Program-made: the position numbers and the translations under genes
DNA from: Lachnospiraceae bacterium
GTDB taxonomy: Bacteria; Bacillota; Clostridia; Lachnospirales; Lachnospiraceae
DNA: 64,000 nt
Direction of reading: 5' to 3'
NCBI GenBank assembly: GCA_017634455.1
Contig: JAGBNK010000017.1
Span: 123,625-187,624, forward strand
Shown: positions 1 to 8,354 of the stretch, piece after piece
Numbering within the stretch: the first letter of the stretch is position 1
Layout: each line of letters starts with the position of its first letter
The notes under the pieces: model-generated
The model's database searches: none
The model's input: the letters and a program-made list of their open reading frames with translations, nothing else
What the model was told of the DNA's origin: nothing

Positions 1-648
1 TTGCCCTAGTTTTCTCATGGTATTTTGTGTCTTAATCAACCTTGCCAGCTCCACCATTAAAATTGCAATTCCGGCAAAAATACAGGTAGGCTTTAACAGA
101 ATTCCCAAAAACGACAATAAAAGAGGTAAATATATTCTCCTCCAACCGGTTTTTCCTTTTAAAATATTTATCTCATATCTATAAAAATCTGCTATTGGTA
201 TACATATGGAAAAAACATCTGTATAAGGGACTGCGCACCATGGGTTAAAGCAAATCAAAAATGCACACGTAGCATATAATATATATGTTAGTGTTTTAGA
301 CCTAGTAATTTTCCAACACAGACATGCACTCAAACCTGTGGCGATAGTAGACAACATCATACCAGCCACTGACAGAAGATTCGCACCTGAGATATGTAAA
401 AGGTCGCCTAATCTCAAAAAAAACATATCCAAGTATAGTAACATTATATTATTAGGATTATTAAGAAAATATATTATATCAAAATATTTCAGGCCGCCTT
501 GCAACTGATGCTTTGCTGAATCCAAAACCACCTCGGCATCTCCCGCATAAGTCACGTCGAAAGAAAAGTATACTAAAAGCTGCAACCCAAAGGTTACAGC
601 CATCAGCAAATATATGATTTTCCTGGTTTCAATAATAGTATGCTTCAT
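1..648 (-). CDS. Polytopic membrane protein, possible GT-C glycosyltransferase (C-terminus cut by window edge)
   Basis: An open minus-strand frame runs from an ATG at 648 to the window edge without a stop, giving 216 N-terminal residues. The start reads MKHTIIETRK followed by a hydrophobic segment (IIYLLMAVTFGLQLLVYF). More hydrophobic stretches lie around residues 60-85, 88-108, 120-135 and 175-200. The first loop after membrane segment 1 has acidic residues (FDVTYAGDAEVV), as in GT-C fold glycosyltransferases that use polyprenyl-phosphate sugars, but I see no decisive motif. The ribosome binding site is weak and the upstream 649-773 region is AT-rich without a clear promoter. It could equally be an uncharacterised multi-pass membrane protein. 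The reading frame is sure; the function is a guess. Confidence 0.6.
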   Translation of the reverse strand, partial: MKHTIIETRKIIYLLMAVTFGLQLLVYFSFDVTYAGDAEVVLDSAKHQLQGGLKYFDIIYFLNNPNNIMLLYLDMFFLRLGDLLHISGANLLSVAGMMLSTIATGLSACLCWKITRSKTLTYILYATCAFLICFNPWCAVPYTDVFSICIPIADFYRYEINILKGKTGWRRIYLPLLLSFLGILLKPTCIFAGIAILMVELARLIKTQNTMRKLGQ

Positions 649-773
649 TTAAAATCTATTGTAATAATTATCATTTATGAGTAGGGTATAGAACGATTAT
701 ATCATGACAACCTATATTATTTCCACCAAAGTAAATCCATTATTAAATGATTTATTATCCGACAATAATGCAA

Positions 774-1787
774 TTAAGCAATCTTGCCTTCCTTCTTTAA
801 CCACATAACCTCGTCACGAATTGTCTCCTGGTAAGATCTTGTAGTATATCCCAAATCTCTCTTGGCCTTGCTTGAATCAAAGCAATTGTTACGAGCCAAA
901 TTGTATACTGAGAACTTAGTCATAACTGGCTTTGTTCCCTTTCTCTTGGCGTGCTTCTCCATTATGCCTGCCATGATATTGGCCATACCAATAGGGAGGT
1001 AGAATCCAGGTGCCTTCACTCCTGCTTCATCAGCTACCATCTTAGCAAAGTCCTTGAATTTCACTTCCTTGTTACCGAGGATATAACACTCGCCACATTT
1101 ACCCTTGTCAGCAGCAGCAATAGTACCGGCAGCCAAATCGCGAACATCACACAGATTAAATCCACCATCAATTCCAGCAGGCATCTCGCCGTTGATAATC
1201 TGAATAAGAGAACCTGTTGTCTCTCCAATGGCAAAATCCTCAGGTCCCATAATTCCACTTGGATGTACGATACAAGCATTTAATCCTCTATCATGAACTG
1301 CATCCAATACAGCCTGAGAAGCCATAGCCTTGGACTGACTGTAGCACCCCAATACATCATCAGCTTCAAAGTTATCAACTTCTCTGATAACCTCACCCTT
1401 TGGCATCTCTGGAATCGCTCCTGTAGAACTGCAATATACCAGTTTCTTGCACTCTGGATGTGATAAGCACAAATCAATAATATTTTCTGTACCACCTACA
1501 TTTACATCAATAACCTTCTGATTATAATCAGGATTCACTGTTACAATACTTGCAATATGAAGCACTATTGTCTCCACACCATCCTCTACTGTAAATAATC
1601 TCTCCAATGATTCTGTGTCTGTTAAATCTCCAACGCAAACCTCTGCCTCATCTGGCACAAACTTAATTGCCGGATCATTTGGCAATACAAATGCTCTAAC
1701 CTCATCGCCTCTATCTATAAGCTGTCTGCACACTGTACCTCCAAGAAATCCTGCAGCTCCTGTTACCAAATATTTTATCTTTGCCAT
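774..1787 (-). CDS. NAD-dependent epimerase/dehydratase family protein (extended SDR)
   Basis: This 337-residue protein is an extended short-chain dehydrogenase. It opens with the glycine-rich nucleotide motif TGAAGFLGG at residues 9-17 and has an active-site YSQSK (the YxxxK motif) near residue 149, with the upstream Ser in YCSSTG. Sequence flavour is closest to dihydroflavonol-4-reductase/3-beta-hydroxysteroid-dehydrogenase-like SDRs, which reduce or epimerise small carbonyl substrates or nucleotide sugars; the substrate cannot be read from sequence. GAGGAGG sits nine bases before the ATG. It is transcribed divergently from the histidine kinase at 1918 and has no obvious operon partner. Family is sure, substrate unknown. 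Confidence 0.85.
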   Translation of the reverse strand: MAKIKYLVTGAAGFLGGTVCRQLIDRGDEVRAFVLPNDPAIKFVPDEAEVCVGDLTDTESLERLFTVEDGVETIVLHIASIVTVNPDYNQKVIDVNVGGTENIIDLCLSHPECKKLVYCSSTGAIPEMPKGEVIREVDNFEADDVLGCYSQSKAMASQAVLDAVHDRGLNACIVHPSGIMGPEDFAIGETTGSLIQIINGEMPAGIDGGFNLCDVRDLAAGTIAAADKGKCGECYILGNKEVKFKDFAKMVADEAGVKAPGFYLPIGMANIMAGIMEKHAKRKGTKPVMTKFSVYNLARNNCFDSSKAKRDLGYTTRSYQETIRDEVMWLKKEGKIA

Positions 1788-1835
1788 AATTAATTGCCTC
1801 CTCGCTATATTAAAAATTATTTAACAAATTCGTGA

Positions 1836-1864
1836 CTTGTTTTTCACTGAAAACAAGATACAAT
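1836..1864 (+). promoter_or_regulatory. Candidate sigma-A promoter with overlapping inverted repeat
   Basis: TTGTTT (1837-1842) and TACAAT (1859-1864) are separated by 16 bases. The perfect inverted repeat CTTGTTTT/AAAACAAG (1836-1843 and 1850-1857) covers the -35 box and spacer. It lies 54 bases before the histidine kinase start and would suit an operator used by its response regulator, but this is inferred from position only. Confidence 0.4.
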
Positions 1865-1917
1865 AAAAAAGTAAATTGTAAGTAAACGATGTTTTATTTT
1901 TTGAAAGGTATCATTTT

Positions 1918-3042
1918 ATGGCAAAACATATTCACAATTCATCTCAAATAAATAAACACCCTAAGCAGGGCTCAACTTATGATATAAATTCTAAACCAGA
2001 CAATACCCGATTTCAAAACTACATGGCTATTATGGCGATTGTTCCAGCTGTTTTATCAATTATGGGGTATTGGTTCGTTGACTTTATGCTATACCACTTC
2101 TTTGACAGTCGAACAGAATATCACCCCCTCGATGGTCTTGGTATCCTCATGCCCATGGCCTTTATGATGGAGTTGTTTACATATTTCTTCTCCAAGAGAA
2201 TAATAAAGAAAGTAAATATCCTAACCTCTGCCATGGAGTCGGTGGCAAAAGGGAATTATAACATCAGATTAGACAGTCGACGCATGACTCCACTTAAAGA
2301 AATGAGTGACAGTTTCAATTCTATGGCGGAAGACCTAGCCAGCGTTGAAACCCTGCGAACTGATTTCATAAATGATTTCTCACATGAATTCAAAACACCG
2401 ATTGTATCTATAAATGGCTTCGCAAATTTATTGCTAGAAGAAAATCTAACAGAAGAAGAACAACGTGAATATCTGACTATAATTGCTGACGAGTCGGAGC
2501 GACTATCCAACTTAGCGCAACAGACAATGCTCATGTCAAAGCTGGACACACAGGTGAAAATCAACGAGTCCTCCATTAAGACCTTCTCACTAAGCGAGCA
2601 AATACGTCGTTGTATTATCTTATTACAAAATAGCTGGAGTAACAAAAATATAGATATGCAAATTGACCTGGCAAAGGTGACATATACTGGTGACCCCACA
2701 TTAATTGAACAAATATGGATCAACCTGCTAAACAATGCCATTAAGTTCACCCCGGAAAATGGAGTGATCAAAATAACATTAACTCAAAATGCATTAGGAG
2801 ATAATCCTTCTATCATTTTCAAAATCACAGATTCCGGATGTGGTATGAATGAGGAGGAAATAGCACATATATTTGACAAATATTATCAGGCTGATTCATC
2901 TCATTCTGGAAAAGGTTTAGGCTTAGGCCTGGCAATTTGCAACAGGGTTGTCACTTTGTGCCACGGTTCTATATCTGTAGAAAGTGTTCTGGATAAAGGA
3001 ACAACATTTACCGTAAGTTTACCTATTTATAATAAGATATAA
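1918..3042 (+). CDS. Membrane sensor histidine kinase
   Basis: This 374-residue kinase has two membrane segments (about residues 36-58 and 74-92) with only a very short external loop (about 15 residues), so it probably senses within the membrane or at its surface. A HAMP linker follows (about 93-145). The HisKA box FSHEFKTP puts the phospho-accepting His at residue 156, and the HATPase domain shows the N box (NNAIKFTP), the G1 box (DSGCGM) and the G2 box (GKGLGLGLAI). GAAAGG precedes the ATG by nine bases. The response regulator gene starts 63 bases downstream, so the two form a cognate pair. The stimulus is not evident; the pair is of the common OmpR-linked type. Confidence 0.93.
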   Translation: MAKHIHNSSQINKHPKQGSTYDINSKPDNTRFQNYMAIMAIVPAVLSIMGYWFVDFMLYHFFDSRTEYHPLDGLGILMPMAFMMELFTYFFSKRIIKKVNILTSAMESVAKGNYNIRLDSRRMTPLKEMSDSFNSMAEDLASVETLRTDFINDFSHEFKTPIVSINGFANLLLEENLTEEEQREYLTIIADESERLSNLAQQTMLMSKLDTQVKINESSIKTFSLSEQIRRCIILLQNSWSNKNIDMQIDLAKVTYTGDPTLIEQIWINLLNNAIKFTPENGVIKITLTQNALGDNPSIIFKITDSGCGMNEEEIAHIFDKYYQADSSHSGKGLGLGLAICNRVVTLCHGSISVESVLDKGTTFTVSLPIYNKI

Positions 3043-3105
3043 TTATATGCAGGAAAGGAAGAATAATTCATCCGCTATATATGCCTTTGAATTATAGAAA
3101 AATAT

Positions 3106-3777
3106 ATGGCAACAATCCTAGTAGTTGAAGATGAAAAAAACATACAGCTGCTTACCAAAGCACATTTGAAAAATTATTACAATGTAATCACCGCCAACAA
3201 CGGTCAAGAAGCAATTGATATCTTCTATTCAGAGCATATTGATTTGATTGTAGCTGATATTATGATGCCCAAGATGGATGGATATGAAATGGTGAAGATA
3301 TTAAGAGAATATCAAAACGATGTTCCGGTAATATTTCTCACAGCCAAGGCCAGTTTCGACGACAAGCGAGAGGGATTCGCTTCCGGCATTGACGATTACA
3401 TGACCAAACCCGTAAATTACGAGGAGCTTGTATGGAGAATTGAAGCACTCCTCAGAAGAGCCAATATCAACTCCAGTCAGCAGATAACCATTGGAGATAT
3501 TACCTGTGATGCCAACTCTTATTGCATTATAAAGTCAGATGGCGAAACCATTGATTTACCTAAGAAAGAATTTGAACTATTATACAAATTATTGTCCTAT
3601 CCAAATCAGATATTTACCAAGGATCAGCTGTTGTCAGATATATGGGGCATTGATACGGATTCTGACGATTCCACCATCAAGACCCACATTAACCGTCTGC
3701 GCAACAGGTTAGATGGAATAGAAGCATTTGAAATTGTCACAGTTAGAGGATTGGGATATAAACTGGAAATAAAGTAA
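3106..3777 (+). CDS. OmpR/PhoB-type response regulator
   Basis: A 223-residue two-domain regulator. The receiver domain (1-120) has the acidic pair in VVEDE, the phospho-accepting Asp51 in VADIMMP, the switch Thr in FLTAK and the conserved Lys in MTKPV. The C-terminal winged helix (about 125-223) ends with the typical VTVRGLGYKL. It follows its histidine kinase by 63 bases. The ribosome binding site close to the ATG is poor, so translation may partly depend on coupling or on an upstream AGGAAAGGAAG (around 3051-3061). A bidirectional terminator follows at 3821. Confidence 0.95.
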   Translation: MATILVVEDEKNIQLLTKAHLKNYYNVITANNGQEAIDIFYSEHIDLIVADIMMPKMDGYEMVKILREYQNDVPVIFLTAKASFDDKREGFASGIDDYMTKPVNYEELVWRIEALLRRANINSSQQITIGDITCDANSYCIIKSDGETIDLPKKEFELLYKLLSYPNQIFTKDQLLSDIWGIDTDSDDSTIKTHINRLRNRLDGIEAFEIVTVRGLGYKLEIK

Positions 3778-3820
3778 GAATATTGCCCATCAATTTTATA
3801 ATGGCTTTCATACAAAAAAC

Positions 3821-3844
3821 AGCATCCACAAATTAGTGGATGCT
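3821..3844. terminator. Bidirectional rho-independent terminator
   Basis: A 9-bp perfect stem, AGCATCCAC/GTGGATGCT, with a six-base loop lies between convergent genes. On the minus strand it is followed by a run of six T (3814-3819 complement), so it primarily ends the aspartokinase transcript; the plus side has a poorer T-rich tail. Confidence 0.85.
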
Positions 3845-3853
3845 GAATTTATT

Positions 3854-5173
3854 TTAAATCTGTGTCTCTACGAAGATATCATAGATAGCTTTGATAGCAT
3901 TGTCGAAATCATTGTTGCTTACACCAATGATAATATTCAACTCAGATGAGCCCTGATCAATCATCTTGACATTGATATTGGCATGAGCCAATGCTGAGAA
4001 AATTCTACCCGCAGTACCGCGAGTTGAACGCATACCACGTCCCACTACAGCAATAAGAGCCAGATCTGCTTCCAAATCAATAACGTCTGGATTACAATTT
4101 CTTCTGATTGAACTAATAACCTGCTGCTCCTTGCCCTCAAACTCTTCCTGATGTACGAATACTGTCATAGTATCTATTCCAGAAGGCATATGCTCAATAG
4201 AAATTCCATTGTCCTCAAATGCTGACAAAGCCTTTCTACAGAAACCAACCTCTGCATTCATCATATCCTTATCAATGCTTACTGCCACAAATCCCTTCTT
4301 GCCAGCAATACCAGTAATTGTATACTCAGCCTTCTGAACAGTATTGGCAACAATCATTGTTCCATCATCCTCTGGGGCATTAGTATTCTTGATATTAATT
4401 GGAATACCAGCATGTCTTACAGGGAAAATAGCATCCTCGTGAAGTACAGATGCACCCATGTATGACAACTCTCTAAGCTCTCTATATGTAATAACCTTGA
4501 TAGGCTTTGCATCCTTGATAATTCTAGGATCTGCCACAAGACATCCTGATACATCTGTCCAGTTTTCATAAACTGATGCATGAACTGCCTTGGATACAAT
4601 AGAACCTGTTATATCAGATCCACCTCTTGAAAATGTCTTGATACTTCCATCTGGCATTGCCCCGTAAAAACCTGGCACAACAGCTTTCTCAACTTCAGCA
4701 AGTCTGGCAGACATAACCTTGTCAGTCTTCTCTGCATCAAAGTTACCATCCTCATCAAAGAAGATAACAGTAGCTGCATCGATAAATTCATATCCCAAAT
4801 AGTTAGCCATGATAATACCATTTAAGTACTCGCCACGGCTGGCAGCATAATCAGATCCAGCCTTGGCCTTGAAATTCTTCTCAATTGTCTTGAACTCATC
4901 CTCAAGAGATAAATTAAGATTCAATCCGTTTATAATTGAATTATATCTCTCCTTGATTTTCTTCAAGACATCCTTGAAATCCTCATCAGCCTCAGCTTTG
5001 GCATAACATTTATATAACATGTCAGTCACTTTGGTGTCCTTGGAATTTCTCTTTCCCGGTGCACTAGGCACTACAAATTTTCGAGACTCATCTGCTCGAA
5101 TAATATCTCCAACCTTGGCAAACTGAGCTGCGCTAGCCAGAGAGCTTCCACCAAATTTAACTACTTTTAACAT
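3854..5173 (-). CDS. Aspartate kinase
   Basis: This 439-residue protein is a monofunctional aspartokinase, which phosphorylates L-aspartate in the first step to lysine, threonine, methionine and diaminopimelate. The N-terminus carries the kinase signature KFGGSSLAS. The amino-acid-kinase domain covers about 1-290 (including FSRGGSDITG) and two ACT regulatory domains fill about 300-439, so allosteric feedback by an end-product amino acid is expected. The length is normal for the family. No fused homoserine dehydrogenase is present. A sigma-A promoter lies 88 bases upstream and a strong terminator follows. I see no lysine riboswitch in the short leader. Confidence 0.95.
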   Translation of the reverse strand: MLKVVKFGGSSLASAAQFAKVGDIIRADESRKFVVPSAPGKRNSKDTKVTDMLYKCYAKAEADEDFKDVLKKIKERYNSIINGLNLNLSLEDEFKTIEKNFKAKAGSDYAASRGEYLNGIIMANYLGYEFIDAATVIFFDEDGNFDAEKTDKVMSARLAEVEKAVVPGFYGAMPDGSIKTFSRGGSDITGSIVSKAVHASVYENWTDVSGCLVADPRIIKDAKPIKVITYRELRELSYMGASVLHEDAIFPVRHAGIPINIKNTNAPEDDGTMIVANTVQKAEYTITGIAGKKGFVAVSIDKDMMNAEVGFCRKALSAFEDNGISIEHMPSGIDTMTVFVHQEEFEGKEQQVISSIRRNCNPDVIDLEADLALIAVVGRGMRSTRGTAGRIFSALAHANINVKMIDQGSSELNIIIGVSNNDFDNAIKAIYDIFVETQI

Positions 5174-5260
5174 GTGAATTACTCCTTCTTTCTAATATAT
5201 TTAAATTTATAACTATACTTCATATATCTGAGTTTCCTCAAATATGTATCAAACGCCGTC

Positions 5261-5289
5261 ATTATACTACAAAATTCACTTTAGCACAA
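5261..5289 (-). promoter_or_regulatory. Sigma-A promoter of the aspartokinase gene
   Basis: On the minus strand TTGTGC (5289-5284) and TATAAT (5266-5261) are separated by 17 bases. The leader to the ATG at 5173 is about 80 bases. Confidence 0.6.
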
Positions 5290-5315
5290 TAAAATATTAA
5301 AAGTAGGGTGGATAG

Positions 5316-6551
5316 CTATCTAATTGCCGCCTCAATATCTTCTCTGCTGGCTTCCACACTTCCCTGAACCATCTGAGGCTTGCCGCCACCCTTGACATTA
5401 CATTTATCACGAAGAAGAGCAACTACATCATTACAGTTTCTAGTCTTGCTTCCAATTATAAATCTATAATCATTATCGCTTCCGGCAAATATACCACAAT
5501 ATCCAGCATGCTTCTCCATCATAGTATTGACGCACTCTCTCATAGCTTTGTTATCAACATCTCCAGTAAAAAGGAATGCATCTTCTTCTGTATCAGGAAT
5601 AGCCTCAGCCTGTCTTACCAAATCCTCATACATATATTTACCAAGGGAATATTTCAAATCATTTACATTCTGTTGAATCTTCTGAACATTTTCCACCAAC
5701 TCACCTGCTGGAACATTCAATACATTTACCAAAGCATCTACAATAGCTACTCCCTGGCGAAATGCTTTCAGTGCTCTCATGCCACACAGAATACTTACAC
5801 GCACACCGCCCTTGTAATTTTCCATGCCCATCACTTTGAGCATACCAATCTCTCCTGTACTATGAACATGTGGCGCACAGCAGGCACACACGTCCACATT
5901 AGGAATTGTAACAATACGCACGTCACCTTCTATCTCAATTTTGCTTCGATATTCCACTGAAGCTTTCTCCTCTTCAGTCTTGAGATAAGAAATATTAATT
6001 GGAAGATTCGATATAATAACAGCATTGGCCCTTGTCTCTATCTCAGCTACATCTTCTGCTGACAGCACACCATTAAAGTCCATGGTCACCACAGAATCAC
6101 TCAAATGAAAACCTACATTATCATATCCAAACAATTCATGAACCAGCCCAGAGAAAATATGCTCACCACTATGCTGTTGCATATTGCTAAAGCGATGTTC
6201 CCAGTCTACAAAACCATTCACATTATTTCCCGGTGTCAAAAACTTCGTGATCTGGCCTGATTCCATATCAATCTGATTGCTAACCAGCGGCTTAATAACA
6301 TGTGTTATATTTCCATCCTTGATCTGGACATCAATCACCTCGAATTGCAGTCCATCTCCCTTGGGGCGCTCCACATTGGTTCTCTGCACCTCAATAATTC
6401 CTACATCAGAAGTCTGGCCTCCTTGCTCTGGAAAGAATCCCGTCTGATCCAGTTCTATTTCATACAATCCTTCTTCATTCTTGTTGCACTGTACTATAAC
6501 TGCGTCGAATTTAGTCTTGTATGGATCAATATCATATAATGCTTTGGTCAT
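5316..6551 (-). CDS. AlaX-type alanyl-tRNA editing protein (with DHHA1 domain)
   Basis: A 411-residue freestanding homologue of the AlaRS editing and C-terminal domains that hydrolyses mischarged Ser- or Gly-tRNA(Ala). Zinc ligands are visible as HSGEH (about residue 132) and CACCAPHVH (about 225, the CxxxH motif). A DHHA1-like domain with the glycine-rich KGGGKPQ fills the C-terminus (about 330-411). I prefer the ATG at 6551 over that at 6566 because GGAGG sits eight bases before 6551, overlapping the upstream ATG. It lies upstream of the aspartokinase gene on the same strand, but with a separate promoter between them. Confidence 0.92.
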   Translation of the reverse strand: MTKALYDIDPYKTKFDAVIVQCNKNEEGLYEIELDQTGFFPEQGGQTSDVGIIEVQRTNVERPKGDGLQFEVIDVQIKDGNITHVIKPLVSNQIDMESGQITKFLTPGNNVNGFVDWEHRFSNMQQHSGEHIFSGLVHELFGYDNVGFHLSDSVVTMDFNGVLSAEDVAEIETRANAVIISNLPINISYLKTEEEKASVEYRSKIEIEGDVRIVTIPNVDVCACCAPHVHSTGEIGMLKVMGMENYKGGVRVSILCGMRALKAFRQGVAIVDALVNVLNVPAGELVENVQKIQQNVNDLKYSLGKYMYEDLVRQAEAIPDTEEDAFLFTGDVDNKAMRECVNTMMEKHAGYCGIFAGSDNDYRFIIGSKTRNCNDVVALLRDKCNVKGGGKPQMVQGSVEASREDIEAAIR

Positions 6552-6697
6552 TTTGTAGTCCTCCATGGAATATTTATTTTCACAATCATTACTAAGTCCA
6601 TTATAACTTATTACTAGAAATAATCACGCCTATTCTAGTTCATATATGTTATTATAGTGCTATTCAATAACTTTATACCATTAAAAAGGACATATGT

Positions 6698-8056
6698 ATG
6701 ACAACAAATATATATTTCAAAAACGACGACGCAGAAATAGAATATAGTGATTTTGAAAATGATGATAGAGAGAAAGCCATCCTTGTGGGATTACAGCTTC
6801 CCGACTCCAAAGAGTTCACACATTCCCTGGAAGAGTTGGAAAGTCTATGTGAAGCTTGCAATATACTGCCTGTATTCACAATCACCCAGAGCTTAGATGC
6901 ACCACATCAGGCACTGTATATAGGAACAGGAAAAGTTGATGAAGTCAAAACTGCTGCAGCTAATCTGGATGCGAATTTAATAATATTTGACGATTCACTC
7001 TCTCCATCCCAGGCCAGAAATCTCAACAGCGAAATCGGTCTGCCAATTATGGATAGAACTTCTATTATTCTAGAAATATTTGCCAGCCGCGCCCAGACCA
7101 GAGAAGCCAAGCTTCAAGTTGAATTAGCCAAACTCCAATATCTCCTGCCTCGACTTACAGGCATGGGAACTGCCATGAGCCGACAGGGTGGTGGCAGTGG
7201 AAGTCGTTCCAACAAGGGTGCCGGTGAGAAGAAGCTGGAATTGGACAAGAGATATATCTCTCACAGAATCACAGAGTGCAAGAAGGAGCTGAAGGTTGTA
7301 AAGCAAAACCGTCAGACTCAGCGTAAGAGTCGTGTTGCTTCTGCTATTCCTCAAGTTGCTCTTGTAGGATATACCAACGCAGGCAAGTCAACAGTTATGA
7401 ATCAGATGTTATCTGTATTTGGAAATGATGAAATACTAGACAATGAACATAAAAAGGTTCTGCAACAGGACATGTTGTTTGCCACTCTTGAAACTACAAT
7501 CAGAAAGATTACTCCGGAGAACAAACCAGACTTCTATCTCTCTGATACAGTTGGTTTCATCGACAAGTTGCCACACAATCTTATAGATGCATTTCGCTCT
7601 ACTTTGGAGGAAGCTCTCAATGCAGATTTGCTTATTCAGGTTGTGGATGTATCTGATCCATACTATCGACAGCACATGGAAGTTACAGCATCCACTCTGA
7701 AGGAGTTGGGAGCAGGAGACATACCTATGATTGTGGCTTATAACAAAGCAGACCGAGTGCCTACCTTCGCCGGTGACTTGCCAAGCATCACTGCCAATCA
7801 CATACACATGGCTGCATCAAAAGGAGTTGGAATTCCAGAGCTAATGAATATGATTCTGGATGCCCTCTTTGGTCAGAGCATAATCAGTGAGTACTTAATC
7901 CCTTACAGTGAAGGCAGTCTACTCAGCCAGTTGCTGGATTTGGGGAATGCACTGGAGCAGGAGTATCGAGCAGATGGCACATATATCAAGTTAGAATATA
8001 TGTCTGCCGACAGCGACATGCGCACACTGAATCAGGCAGAAGCCTACAAGCTATAA
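6698..8056 (+). CDS. hflX: GTPase HflX
   Basis: A 452-residue HflX, a ribosome-associated GTPase that splits stalled or stress-inactivated 70S ribosomes. The N-terminal HflX domain (about 40-200) includes the glycine-rich loop QGGGSGSRSNKGAGE; the G domain has Walker A GYTNAGKST, G3 DTVGFI and G4 YNKAD. The C-terminal tail of about 90 residues is typical for Firmicutes. The ATG follows AAAAAGGACAT. It converges on asnB, with the large palindrome at 8093-8338 between them. Confidence 0.95.
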   Translation: MTTNIYFKNDDAEIEYSDFENDDREKAILVGLQLPDSKEFTHSLEELESLCEACNILPVFTITQSLDAPHQALYIGTGKVDEVKTAAANLDANLIIFDDSLSPSQARNLNSEIGLPIMDRTSIILEIFASRAQTREAKLQVELAKLQYLLPRLTGMGTAMSRQGGGSGSRSNKGAGEKKLELDKRYISHRITECKKELKVVKQNRQTQRKSRVASAIPQVALVGYTNAGKSTVMNQMLSVFGNDEILDNEHKKVLQQDMLFATLETTIRKITPENKPDFYLSDTVGFIDKLPHNLIDAFRSTLEEALNADLLIQVVDVSDPYYRQHMEVTASTLKELGAGDIPMIVAYNKADRVPTFAGDLPSITANHIHMAASKGVGIPELMNMILDALFGQSIISEYLIPYSEGSLLSQLLDLGNALEQEYRADGTYIKLEYMSADSDMRTLNQAEAYKL

Positions 8057-8092
8057 ATAACATGCGTTCCAATCTATAGCATTAAATAGGGT

Positions 8093-8338
8093 GGAGCTCC
8101 GAGAGCCTATCGCTAATTTAAAAAGATTAAGCGTAACCACTTGTTATTACGAAGTTTGAGAATTACAAATCAATAGTGACCGAAGCACTGTTCGACGCGC
8201 AATAGGGCTTTAGAACTTGCTTGCAAGTATCTTAGCCCTATGCGCTAGTTTGCGAGGTTACATTGATTTGATTCGAAAAACTGAAGTAATAACTTAGTAG
8301 TTACGCTTTTTTAAATAGCTATAGGCTCTCGGAGCTCC
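8093..8338. repeat. 246-nt imperfect palindrome (MITE-like or large hairpin)
   Basis: The outer 18 bases are a perfect inverted repeat (8093-8110 against 8321-8338, beginning GGAGCTCCGAGAGCC). Pairing continues inward with mismatches through AAGCGTAAC/GTTACGC, GTTATTAC/GTAATAAC and CAAATCAAT/ATTGATTTG. The centre is a clean hairpin, GCGC(A)ATAGGGCT at 8197 against AGCCCTATGCGC ending at 8245. Nearly the whole 298-bp gap between convergent hflX and asnB is this structure. No reading frame or clear target-site duplication is visible. It may be a non-autonomous mobile element, a structured RNA, or a bidirectional terminator for both genes. Confidence 0.85.
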
Positions 8339-8354
8339 TCTTTATATAACTGAT

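Noticed and set aside
2256..2771. Antisense open frame of 171 codons opposite the histidine kinase
   Set aside because: Low-complexity Ser/Leu/Ile translation and no ribosome site; a shadow of the real gene.
5174..5315. Lysine riboswitch or T-box upstream of aspartokinase
   Set aside because: The leader from the promoter is only about 80 bases with no conserved core or large multi-stem fold.
5508..5960. Open plus-strand frame opposite the AlaX gene
   Set aside because: The translation has no domain pattern and the minus-strand gene is clear.
8093..8338. Insertion sequence
   Set aside because: No transposase frame fits into 246 bases; kept as a MITE-like or hairpin element only.
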